Below, piece by piece: positions 17,231-25,021 of a DNA stretch of 57,010 nucleotides. This DNA comes from Akkermansia sp. GTDB lineage: Bacteria; Verrucomicrobiota; Verrucomicrobiia; Verrucomicrobiales; Akkermansiaceae. The position numbers were made by a program, and so were the translations under genes. A model generated the notes under the pieces. The model searched no databases and was not told where the DNA came from. It saw nothing but the letters and a program-made list of their open reading frames with translations. The stretch's first letter is position 1. Every line of letters starts with the position of its first letter. The DNA lies in NCBI GenBank assembly GCA_017546445.1, contig JAFYWX010000035.1, positions 1 through 57,010 of the forward strand, given 5' to 3'.

Positions 17231-17303
17231 CAAAAACAGCTGCCCGACAAACTCCAATTCCACATTCATGCAAATCGCCATCTGTACAGGCGCGGGGGAT
17301 GTT

Positions 17304-17867
17304 CTACCCCAACTCCGCCTCAACATCCCTCAAGAGCTCGGGTGCGTCGGGATGACGGGGGCTATTCTCCAGGCAGCGGCGGAGCCAATGACGGGCGGCC
17401 TGAAGGTCGCGAGGCACCCCCAGTGCATTCACACAGGAAACCGCATACCAGAACATGGCATCGGAATTGAACCCAGCCTCCGCCACGGTTTTCAACAACT
17501 GGGCACCTTTGGCGGGATTCAGCTCAGTGAGCCGGCCATGATACAGGTATTCAAATGCCAGGACATAGGTACTCTCCAGCTCTCCCAGTTCCGATGCCCG
17601 GGTGTGATAGAAAAAGGCCTTGGAGGCATTCGCTTTCAGGCCGCATTGGCCATAACGATACGCTTCTGCCAGTTCATAGCAGGCCTCGGGCTCGTTCAAC
17701 TCAGCAGCGCGTTTCAGCCATTTCAGGGCGAGCGTCTCATCGCGCGGCACCTCCTCATCCCAGCGGAGTCTGCCGGCCAGCAGGCGCATGGCCACAGCAT
17801 CGCCATCCTCTGCCCGGCGGCGGAGGGCATCAATAGCCTCAACTTCTTCTACTATTTCATCATCCAT
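17304..17867 (-). CDS. Sel1-like repeat protein
   Basis: 187 residues made of helical repeats of the Sel1 (TPR-like) type: A..LL.GRLRWDEEVPRDETLALKWLKRAAEL and repeats with the same A..G.A..W/YHTRA spacing. There is no signal peptide, so it is probably cytoplasmic and serves as a protein-binding scaffold. It is the last gene of a tight five-gene minus-strand operon that starts with an ECF sigma factor and a protein kinase, 4 bases after the preceding gene. A role as kinase partner or regulator is inferred from position only. Confidence 0.8.
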   Translation of the reverse strand: MDDEIVEEVEAIDALRRRAEDGDAVAMRLLAGRLRWDEEVPRDETLALKWLKRAAELNEPEACYELAEAYRYGQCGLKANASKAFFYHTRASELGELESTYVLAFEYLYHGRLTELNPAKGAQLLKTVAEAGFNSDAMFWYAVSCVNALGVPRDLQAARHWLRRCLENSPRHPDAPELLRDVEAELG

Positions 17868-17871
17868 AGGG

Positions 17872-18312
17872 TTATCTGAATACAGGTAAGAAACAACTGA
17901 AAAGGAGCAGGATGCTCAGAAGCCAGCAACAGGGAGAAATCCACCCGTAACGGCCGATGTTCCGGCCAAGGAACACACCCAGAACCGGCCAGCAGAAATA
18001 CGCTACTCCGCCGGCCAGCAGCTCCAGAATCGTATCAGGAGAAGGATGATACTCCAACAGCACCAATGGAACATGCCACTGAGTCACCAGGCAGAACAGC
18101 AGCAAGTACGCCACCCAGTTGGGTATATCCAATACGAATAGTATCCGAGCCGCCACGGTGATGATAAGAGAACTGATAGCCACGGCCAGCAGCGCTGCCA
18201 TACAAATGGCCATGGGCCAGCCCGGCGCGATGGCCGTATAGGTAACCAGCACCAAAGTGAGGCAGACACCCGTAAACACCGGACTATACAAACGGGACAT
18301 AGGAAGGCGCAA
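17872..18312 (-). CDS. Four-helix integral membrane protein, unknown
   Basis: 146 residues with about four hydrophobic helices (near 12-30, 33-55, 60-85 and 95-145, the last region probably two). No enzyme motif is visible. It begins 1 base after the preceding gene's stop and ends 4 bases before the Sel1 gene, so it belongs to the sigma-kinase operon. The family is not recognised. Confidence 0.75.
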   Translation of the reverse strand: MRLPMSRLYSPVFTGVCLTLVLVTYTAIAPGWPMAICMAALLAVAISSLIITVAARILFVLDIPNWVAYLLLFCLVTQWHVPLVLLEYHPSPDTILELLAGGVAYFCWPVLGVFLGRNIGRYGWISPCCWLLSILLLFSCFLPVFR

Positions 18313-18313
18313 A

Positions 18314-19099
18314 TCAGAGCGGTTTACCCAGCATAGCCCGCACCAGGGCAGTGAGCCCCATGAGGATACCGGCCACCAGCAGGTTCAGGATGACGGCCAC
18401 CAGGGCGCTCCACAGCGTGTACGTCGTATCGAATCCGTGCCAGAAGAAATCCACCACGGCACCGACAAAGGCCACCACCGCCACGAGCTGCAGACAAATG
18501 CGCTTTGTGCCGGGTGCACGGAGGGAATGCCGCTGCACCCACAGCCACCCCACACAGCAGAACACAGCGGGGAACATGAAACAAAGCACAGCAAGCATCA
18601 GTTCACGATACAACAGCTCCCACTGCCCCTGCGGCAGGTATTGCGGATACGCCGGCGCAAGGGGCACAGCCTTCTGCTCATCAAACGCCACATTGGCATC
18701 ATCCGCACAGAAACGCATGCTGCCATCGCTCTTCACCTCCAGCCAGGGAGAAATGCAGGAACGCTCCGCCGTCAGCTCAGGGGTATTCTCCGCCGGATAC
18801 AGCGGTTTCACCTGGTTATTGGCATATCGGCCAGGCTCCACCTCCTGCATGGCGTAGGTCTCAATAATTTTCCGGCACAGTTCCTCATTGGCCGGGATAG
18901 TAAACACATCCCGGGGAAAACCAGCCGCCGACTCCGAGCGATAAGTCTCGTACTTTAGCCCAGCCGGAGCCTCGCCCAGCCAGGGCGCGGCAGAACTCAT
19001 CCATTCCCCCTCCGGGCTCGCGTCGCCCCAGTTTCCCAGCAGGAAAATGAAGGCGTAGACGATGCTCAGCGTTGCAAAATAGATTTTCTCACATTTCAT
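18314..19099 (-). CDS. Membrane protein with periplasmic domain, unknown
   Basis: 261 residues. One N-terminal helix (about 6-24) is followed by a soluble, probably periplasmic domain of about 140 residues with four or five cysteines, then three C-terminal helices (about 165-190, 198-218 and 225-250). Its ATG overlaps the kinase stop by 4 bases (ATGA-type coupling). The layout, a sensor-like outer domain between membrane helices next to a kinase and sigma factor, suggests a signal input component. No known domain is recognised. Confidence 0.75.
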   Translation of the reverse strand: MKCEKIYFATLSIVYAFIFLLGNWGDASPEGEWMSSAAPWLGEAPAGLKYETYRSESAAGFPRDVFTIPANEELCRKIIETYAMQEVEPGRYANNQVKPLYPAENTPELTAERSCISPWLEVKSDGSMRFCADDANVAFDEQKAVPLAPAYPQYLPQGQWELLYRELMLAVLCFMFPAVFCCVGWLWVQRHSLRAPGTKRICLQLVAVVAFVGAVVDFFWHGFDTTYTLWSALVAVILNLLVAGILMGLTALVRAMLGKPL

Positions 19100-21594
19100 A
19101 ATTTCTGCGAGTGTTCCCTAGGTTTCGGAGGCATGCGGTCGCGCCAGCCCGGACGCGGACGGCGGGAGCGCATGGATTTGATTCGTTCGCGCACCTCCTT
19201 CATGCGCTTTTCGTCCAGACTATCCAGCAGGAGCGAGATTTCCTCCTCCTGCACATCGCGGGCGTCATCAGCCTGCGGCTGCACTGATACCAGCATGGCC
19301 AGGCGTTCACGCATCTCGGGCGTGTAATCCGAGCGCATAGTGATGAGCGAAACAACACCCAGGGTCATTTCCTTCTCGCGGCGGGCACGATCCCCCTGCC
19401 CCGAGCGAGAAAGAGCTGAGGCCAGACGCTCACGCACGGAGAGGTAGAGCATGAGCACCTCGGTGCTGCCGGGGTCATCCGCCAGCAGGGAGCGGGCAAA
19501 GCGGGAGGCACGCTCCAGCGTAGCCAGCTCCTGCTTAGCAAAGGGGCGCAGCACAACCCACTGCACATAGGCGCGTTGAATAGGCGTACTCTCCGGGTAT
19601 TTCAGCAGCAGTTCATCGAACAACTGCTCTACCGTCTGCTCCTTGTCCAGCAGGCGGCGCTGCATATCCGGACGCTGCAGGTTCATAAGCAGCTCGACGC
19701 GGCGCACCTGCACCTTCTCCTGAAGCGGGTCCTGCGCCAGAATCTCATTCATGAGCGCAATGGCCTGCTCCTGATACACCCGGTGCGACTGACGCTGCGG
19801 GCGGTCTGGACGGCCGGTACGGCCAGAGCGGCCAGGGCGGGCCCGGTGCCCCGAGCGCGATGGGCGCTCTCCGCGCGGGGGACGCCTTTCACCGCCGGCC
19901 ATAGCGGGACGCCGCTGCGCACCAGGCTGCCAGCGCATGCGGAAGGGAGAGCCCTGGCTCAGAAGCTGCAGGGAGCGGATAAGCTCCAGCTTTGCCTCAA
20001 TATCCTTCACCTGGTCGGCCTTTGCCACAGCATCCTTCAACAGAGCCTCGGCCTCCTGGCGGCGATTCTGCTCGTACATGGCCGAGCACAAGCCGTTAAG
20101 ATTACGGAAATAAGCAGCCGACAATTCCGGAGAAAGGCTGAGAGCGCGGGAGAAATACTGCTCAGCCGTGGCGTAATCCTGAGTCTGCAGGGCAATGATG
20201 GCCAGGGTCTGGCAGGCATCGGCCATCTTGTTGCCCTTATTATCTGCCATGAGCGCAATCTCCTCATAATAAGGCATGAGCTGCTGCAGCAGCTGTGTAT
20301 CGGCCTTGGTAGGGCGCCAGAGGGTGTCATCTCCGGCATCGCGGTCGGCCATGCTGGCAAAAATCTCCTGCAAGGCCGTATCGGCAATGGCCGCGTTGCG
20401 CTCCGCCTGCCTGCGCTGCTTATTTTCACCGGCATAGCCCCACAGAATACTGCCGAAAAGCAGGAACACCAGCAGAGCCGCCGCGTGGCTCCACACCGCC
20501 ACAGCCGGGCGCCGGCGCAGCCACATGGCATAACGGCGGACCCAGGACGCAGGGCGCGCCTTTACCGGCTCACCATTCAGGAAGCGGCGCAAATCGGCAG
20601 CCATATCGGCCATAGAGGCATAGCGATCTGCGGGGTCAAAACTGATACTCTTGTTGATGATGGCACCAAGCTCGCCCTCGCCACGCAGGGAGCTGAGCGG
20701 TTCGGTCACGATGCGGTGAATCAGCTTACCGGGTTCCGATTCGCGGAAAGCAGGGCGATTGCAGACTAATTCATAAAGGGTTACACCCAGGCTGTACTGG
20801 TCGCCCGCAAAGGAGTTCTCGCCCTTCATCAGACGCTCCGGGGGCATGTAGCGCAGAGTGCCATCGTGGCTCTGCGTCACCAGCGGAGCGGTCTCGCCAT
20901 TGTTCAGGATAGTGGCCAGGCCGAAATCACCCACACGCAGCACGCCATCGGCATCCAGCAGCAGGTTACCGGGCTTCACATCGCGATGCAGTACCCCGCA
21001 GGAATGCGCATAGGCCAGCGCTTGAGCCGCCTGCAGCCCCACCTTCGCCACGGCCACCTCATACGGCAAACCGGGATGCGCCTTGCGGATGGCGGCCGGG
21101 GTAATCCCCTGCCCGTTCACAAGGCTCATCACGTAATAGCGATAATCGCCCTCCTGACCGGCACCGAACACTTCCACAATGTTGGTGTGGTGCAGCCCGG
21201 CAATCACGCGGGATTCATTCTCAAACGCCTCGCAGTGGCGTTCATCCGCATTCCAGGCCGGAGAAAGGATTTTAACGGCCACCTCACGGTGCAGCGATTC
21301 CTGCATGGCACGGAACACGGTGCCCATGCCACCCGCGCCGATACGCTCCATCAGGCGGTAGCCACCCAGGGACTCGGGATAACGCGCCGTAGCATACACC
21401 GCCGAACTATGGTTGGAAACACTCAGAGCCTCCATATCCACCATGCCCTTCAGCAAATCGTTCAAATCCTCTGCATGCTCAGGATGCGCCGCCACAAATT
21501 CCTCCAGAGCCGGAGCCTTGCCGCAACGCAGGGCCTCCAGATACTCCTCCACCAGCAAGGCAAGCTCTTCCTCTTTGTCCGGGGTATCAGGCAT
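19096..21594 (-). CDS. Hanks-type Ser/Thr protein kinase with TPR-like C-terminal region
   Basis: 832 residues from ATG 21594. An upstream GTG at 21621 is in frame, but ATG 21594 overlaps the sigma factor stop as ATGCCTGA, a usual coupling arrangement. The kinase domain (about 80-345) is complete: glycine loop GAGGMGTVF, Lys108 in VAVKIL, catalytic loop HRDVKPGNLL with Asp205, DFG at 223-225 and an APE-like PPE. A transmembrane helix (about 366-388) is followed by TPR-like helices. A segment rich in Arg, Pro and Gly (about 545-600) interrupts them. The N-terminal 75 residues are an acidic helical region common to kinases paired with ECF factors. It probably phosphorylates the sigma factor or an associated protein; this is inferred from known PVC examples. 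Confidence 0.9.
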   Translation of the reverse strand: MPDTPDKEEELALLVEEYLEALRCGKAPALEEFVAAHPEHAEDLNDLLKGMVDMEALSVSNHSSAVYATARYPESLGGYRLMERIGAGGMGTVFRAMQESLHREVAVKILSPAWNADERHCEAFENESRVIAGLHHTNIVEVFGAGQEGDYRYYVMSLVNGQGITPAAIRKAHPGLPYEVAVAKVGLQAAQALAYAHSCGVLHRDVKPGNLLLDADGVLRVGDFGLATILNNGETAPLVTQSHDGTLRYMPPERLMKGENSFAGDQYSLGVTLYELVCNRPAFRESEPGKLIHRIVTEPLSSLRGEGELGAIINKSISFDPADRYASMADMAADLRRFLNGEPVKARPASWVRRYAMWLRRRPAVAVWSHAAALLVFLLFGSILWGYAGENKQRRQAERNAAIADTALQEIFASMADRDAGDDTLWRPTKADTQLLQQLMPYYEEIALMADNKGNKMADACQTLAIIALQTQDYATAEQYFSRALSLSPELSAAYFRNLNGLCSAMYEQNRRQEAEALLKDAVAKADQVKDIEAKLELIRSLQLLSQGSPFRMRWQPGAQRRPAMAGGERRPPRGERPSRSGHRARPGRSGRTGRPDRPQRQSHRVYQEQAIALMNEILAQDPLQEKVQVRRVELLMNLQRPDMQRRLLDKEQTVEQLFDELLLKYPESTPIQRAYVQWVVLRPFAKQELATLERASRFARSLLADDPGSTEVLMLYLSVRERLASALSRSGQGDRARREKEMTLGVVSLITMRSDYTPEMRERLAMLVSVQPQADDARDVQEEEISLLLDSLDEKRMKEVRERIKSMRSRRPRPGWRDRMPPKPREHSQKL

Positions 21595-22165
21595 AGGGAT
21601 TCTCGTTGAATACAAGTTCACGGAAACGCTTCAGTGCTCGCACATAGCGAATGCTGGCAGCCTTCTGCTCAATGCCCAGCACGGCGGCACACTCCGCATT
21701 GCCCATTTCTTCGAAATGGCGCAGTTCCAGAATCTCGCGGTCATGCTCAGAGAGCTGCGACAGCACGCGGCGCGCCATGGCCTGGCGCTCCAGGCGCTCC
21801 AGATGCGTGCGGGGGCTCGAGATCGTATCAGCAAAATGCGCCCAGGCATCCGCCACGGCAACATCATCCTCCGGGCTCATCTCCTTCATGGCATCGCGCT
21901 TGGCGGCAGCCAGGTGATGACGTTCCACATCCGTAAGCGTCTGCAATGCAATGAGACGCAGCTTCACGTACATGGGCACCTCGGGTTCTGCCTTCAGGAA
22001 ATCCACGCGGCGGCCACAGGCCATATAAGTCTCCTGCAGCAAATCATCCACGCTCAGACGACGCTGCAGAATGGGCGGCATGCGCAGCACCAGCAGACGC
22101 TGCAGGCGCTCGCGGTACTCCAGCCAGAGCTCGGCCAGCCAAAGATTTTCCGGGGTTGCACTCAT
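21587..22165 (-). CDS. ECF-type RNA polymerase sigma factor
   Basis: 192 residues. Sigma region 2 is seen in RRLSVDDLLQETYMACGRR and region 4 in LSEHDREILELRHFEEM followed by the recognition helix (ECAAVLGIEQKAASIRYVRA). Region 3 is absent, as in the ECF class. It is the first gene of a five-gene operon and overlaps the kinase gene by 8 bases. No anti-sigma factor gene is adjacent, so activity control by the kinase, as proposed for ECF-kinase pairs in Planctomycetes and relatives, is the likely mechanism. Confidence 0.9.
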   Translation of the reverse strand: MSATPENLWLAELWLEYRERLQRLLVLRMPPILQRRLSVDDLLQETYMACGRRVDFLKAEPEVPMYVKLRLIALQTLTDVERHHLAAAKRDAMKEMSPEDDVAVADAWAHFADTISSPRTHLERLERQAMARRVLSQLSEHDREILELRHFEEMGNAECAAVLGIEQKAASIRYVRALKRFRELVFNENPYA

Positions 22166-22266
22166 GAGGGAAGGTCGGATGAGATAAAAGAAATCGGCGG
22201 ACTGTCGGTATCTCCGCTATTATAGGAGAACGCAGCCCGCCGGAAATTTCTACTCTGAAAAAGGAA

Positions 22267-23280
22267 TCAATCCTTCACATTTTCCTCGCGCAGGTCGCGC
22301 ACCATGAGCTCCTTCAGTGCATCGCTGGGGTGCTTGCCCTCGTAAAGGATTTCATACATGGCATCAGTAATGGGAGTGCGCACGCCGAGAGCACGGGCCA
22401 TCTGGTACGTGGACAGGGTGTTCGGCACGCCTTCCACCACCTGGCCAATCTGCTTCAGGCACTCATCCAGCGGCATCCCCTTGGCCAGCAGACGACCGGC
22501 GGTCAGGTTGCGGCTGTGGTCGGAATAGCAGGTCACCACCAGGTCACCCATGCCGGAAAGGCCCATGAAGGTCTCCATGTGACCACCGCGAGCCATACCC
22601 AGGCGGGTCATCTCAGCCAGACCACGAGTGGAAAGAGCAGCGCGGGCGTTATCACCCAGGCCCAGGCCTGCGCAGATACCGCTGGCCAGAGCAAACACAT
22701 TCTTGATGGCACCGCCAATCTGCATGCCCACCACGTCGCTGCTGGTGTAGATACGCAGGAAGCCCGTGCTCATGCGCTTCTGCACAGCCTTGGCAATCTC
22801 GATATCCTCGAAACCGATGAGGGTAAGGCTAGGCAGCCCCTGCACAATATCCTCTGCATGGTTGGGACCGGAAAGAGCACCCACCGGGAACTTCACATAG
22901 GAAGAGATGATTTCGCTCATCAGCAGGTTGGTGTCCTTTTCGATGCCCTTGGAGCAGGTCACAATGACGGCATCCTCTGCCAGGCCGACATCAGCCAGGC
23001 TCTGAGCCACACCGCGCATCACCACGCTGGGAACCACCACGATAACAAGCTGAGAGCCAGCTACATCTGCCCAGTCGCTGGTCACCTTCACGTTCTCCGG
23101 CAGAGGACGAGCGCCCTTGATGGGAACCAGGCTCATGCGGGTCTCGCGAATCTGGGAGGCTTCCTCCTCCTTGTAGGTCCAGAGCACCACCTCGCTGCCA
23201 TCCTGAGCAGCGGTGAAAGCCAGGGCTGTGCCCCAGGCACCGGCGCCGATAATTGCTGTCTTCTTGAAAATTCGTTCCAT
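22267..23280 (-). CDS. gpsA: Glycerol-3-phosphate dehydrogenase [NAD(P)+]
   Basis: 337 residues, cytoplasmic enzyme making sn-glycerol 3-phosphate from dihydroxyacetone phosphate for phospholipids. The Rossmann motif GAGAWGTALAF is at residues 13-23. The substrate-binding segments SGPNHAEDI, the active-site lysine in IGGAIKNVFALASG and the C-terminal SGMGDLVVTC are all conserved. It follows plsY by 11 bases, giving a two-gene operon that supplies and then acylates glycerol 3-phosphate. Confidence 0.96.
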   Translation of the reverse strand: MERIFKKTAIIGAGAWGTALAFTAAQDGSEVVLWTYKEEEASQIRETRMSLVPIKGARPLPENVKVTSDWADVAGSQLVIVVVPSVVMRGVAQSLADVGLAEDAVIVTCSKGIEKDTNLLMSEIISSYVKFPVGALSGPNHAEDIVQGLPSLTLIGFEDIEIAKAVQKRMSTGFLRIYTSSDVVGMQIGGAIKNVFALASGICAGLGLGDNARAALSTRGLAEMTRLGMARGGHMETFMGLSGMGDLVVTCYSDHSRNLTAGRLLAKGMPLDECLKQIGQVVEGVPNTLSTYQMARALGVRTPITDAMYEILYEGKHPSDALKELMVRDLREENVKD

Positions 23281-23291
23281 ACCGTTAAAAA

Positions 23292-23939
23292 TTAGTTTTT
23301 GGGAGCAAAAGCCTTGGGCTCAGTGCCGTTCATAATACGCACAATATTGGCGCGGTGCTTCACCGTCACCAGCACCAGAATAAGGAACAGCAGGCCCATC
23401 ACCATGCCATCGGCCATGGAGCAGGCACCATCACACACGCAAAGCTCAACACCCGCAGCAATCATCATGCCCACACCTGCCATAATGCTGGAGAAAGACA
23501 CGTAGCGGGTAATAATCATGCTGCCAATCCAGAACAGCAGAGCTGCCGCGCCCACCCAGGGCGACAGAGCAAACAGGCAGCCACCCGTGGTAGCCACGCC
23601 CTTGCCACCCTTGAACTTGAGGAAGCAGGTGAAGGTGTGTCCCAGAATCAGCGCAAACATCACACCCAGAAACCAGCCCATCTGCGCCGGAGTGAACACC
23701 GTCATGTCACCACCCAGATGATACTTCATGTACATCAGCGGAGCCAGACCTTTCAGAAAATCCATGACAAACACCGGAATACCCCAACCCTTTCCCAACA
23801 CACGCACCGCGTTGGTAGCACCGATGTTACGAGAACCGTGTTCGCGCAGGTCAATACCATTCAGGCGCCCGGCAATATAGCCAAACGGAACAGACCCAAT
23901 CAGGTAGGCTGCGACGATATATAAAATATTTTCAACCAT
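23292..23939 (-). CDS. plsY: Glycerol-3-phosphate acyltransferase PlsY
   Basis: 215 residues, inner-membrane enzyme that transfers an acyl group from acyl phosphate to glycerol 3-phosphate, the first step in phospholipid synthesis. The three PlsY motifs are visible: SRNIGATNAVRVLGK, FKGGKGVATTGG and the end motif HRANIVRIMNGTEPK. Multiple membrane helices are evident. It is first in an operon with gpsA. Confidence 0.95.
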   Translation of the reverse strand: MVENILYIVAAYLIGSVPFGYIAGRLNGIDLREHGSRNIGATNAVRVLGKGWGIPVFVMDFLKGLAPLMYMKYHLGGDMTVFTPAQMGWFLGVMFALILGHTFTCFLKFKGGKGVATTGGCLFALSPWVGAAALLFWIGSMIITRYVSFSSIMAGVGMMIAAGVELCVCDGACSMADGMVMGLLFLILVLVTVKHRANIVRIMNGTEPKAFAPKN

Positions 23940-24101
23940 GTGCTTTAACTATACTCCAATTTTCCGCGGCTCGCAACCATTTTTTCACCCAAATAACAAG
24001 AAAATCGTCCGCTCTGAGCATGAAAAACATCTCCTCGTTGAACAAATGTCTCCCCATTTTCGTCTATAATTCCGGACACCCCGCGAAATCTAACTGTCAT
24101 C

Positions 24102-24812
24102 ATGCTCAGAATCTCTCCCTTTACTGCTCTTCTGTGTCTGAGTCTCACAGCCCCGCTCTGCGCTATTGAGACACCGGACAACTTCTCCCGGCTGGAGGGA
24201 CCCCGGCACCTGACTCCGACCGAACAGGATACCCCGGACATCCAGAGACTCTTGCAGGATGTCATGTCCAGAGAAGATACCATCAGGCACCTGACAGCCC
24301 TGGGATATCGGCTCATTGAATCCTGGTCTCATGAAGCCTCGATTCTCCGAGCAATACAGGCATCACCAGAACAACAGGAAGCCACCATTATGCGGCTGCC
24401 TTATCACCTTTGCCCGGAGCAGAACAAGTACGCCTTTCTCAGCTTTGACCTCGAGACACGACGACTCGCCTCATACCACATCTGCATCCTCAACAAGCCC
24501 CTGCCCTTTGATTCAGAACAGCCCCTGCCCGAATGCCTGAAACCTCTGTGGACCAAGGATGAGCTACTGCTTGGCATGACGGGCAGGCCGTGGAGCAAGG
24601 CCATGTCAGAATTGGAGGAGCACGGCTATAAGTATTGCCGGGAGCAAAATATCATCGAGGCTGCTCGCCAGCTTGCTCTTCACAGCAGAAACCTCGAAAT
24701 CATCAAGCCTCCCGTTATCCGGTTCGGTTACCAGGTGTACATCGTCGTACTACTGAATACTGATGGTACCATCAGCCACCATGAAGTCACCACTCTCGAA
24801 ACCGAGGGATAG
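24102..24812 (+). CDS. Exported protein of unknown function
   Basis: 236 residues with a signal peptide (about 1-20, cleavage near LCA-IE). The mature part is soluble, mixed alpha/beta, with several Cys (PYHLCPEQ, SYHICIL, PLPECL, KYCREQ) that could form disulfides after export. No known domain is recognised. A TATAAT at 24065-24070 lies about 30 bases upstream of the start. It converges on the SNF2 gene with a shared hairpin terminator between them. Confidence 0.75.
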   Translation: MLRISPFTALLCLSLTAPLCAIETPDNFSRLEGPRHLTPTEQDTPDIQRLLQDVMSREDTIRHLTALGYRLIESWSHEASILRAIQASPEQQEATIMRLPYHLCPEQNKYAFLSFDLETRRLASYHICILNKPLPFDSEQPLPECLKPLWTKDELLLGMTGRPWSKAMSELEEHGYKYCREQNIIEAARQLALHSRNLEIIKPPVIRFGYQVYIVVLLNTDGTISHHEVTTLETEG

Positions 24813-24882
24813 ACAGCTGTTTCTGCACTTGCAGTCTGGTTAATAAGTAAATCTGAGCGACATAGGGCCGCTGGTTATATTT

Positions 24883-24907
24883 TCGGAACTGAAGTCCCGG
24901 GCTCCGA
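24883..24907. repeat. Degenerate copy of the dispersed hairpin element
   Basis: TCGGAACTGAAGTCCCGGGCTCCGA keeps the outer TCGGA/TCCGA ends and part of one inner hairpin of the 63-bp element. It is again located in a 3' intergenic gap. Confidence 0.5.
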
Positions 24908-24972
24908 CAGATTTGAGACCTCGCAAAATCGGCAGATCATCAATCGGAATCCTCTGCATTTCATACAGAAAA

Positions 24973-24991
24973 CCCCACGCAAAGCGTGGGG
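24973..24991. terminator. Bidirectional terminator between convergent genes
   Basis: Perfect stem CCCCACGC/GCGTGGGG with loop AAA, followed by CTTTT on the plus strand and by TTTTC on the minus strand. It serves the exported-protein gene and the SNF2 gene. Confidence 0.8.
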
Positions 24992-25021
24992 CTTTTAACT
25001 GCGATATATTTACGGGATGCA

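Larger units (their letters stand above)
16593..17303. other. Gene-free region with a long hairpin and a repeat element
   Basis: About 700 bases without a credible gene; the short frames present cross the hairpin and have no coding character. It contains a perfect 12-base inverted repeat ATTGCGGCCTGC / GCAGGCCGCAAT (16863-16898, 12-base loop) and the second 63-bp element (17168-17230). Much of it is AT-rich. Confidence 0.6.
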
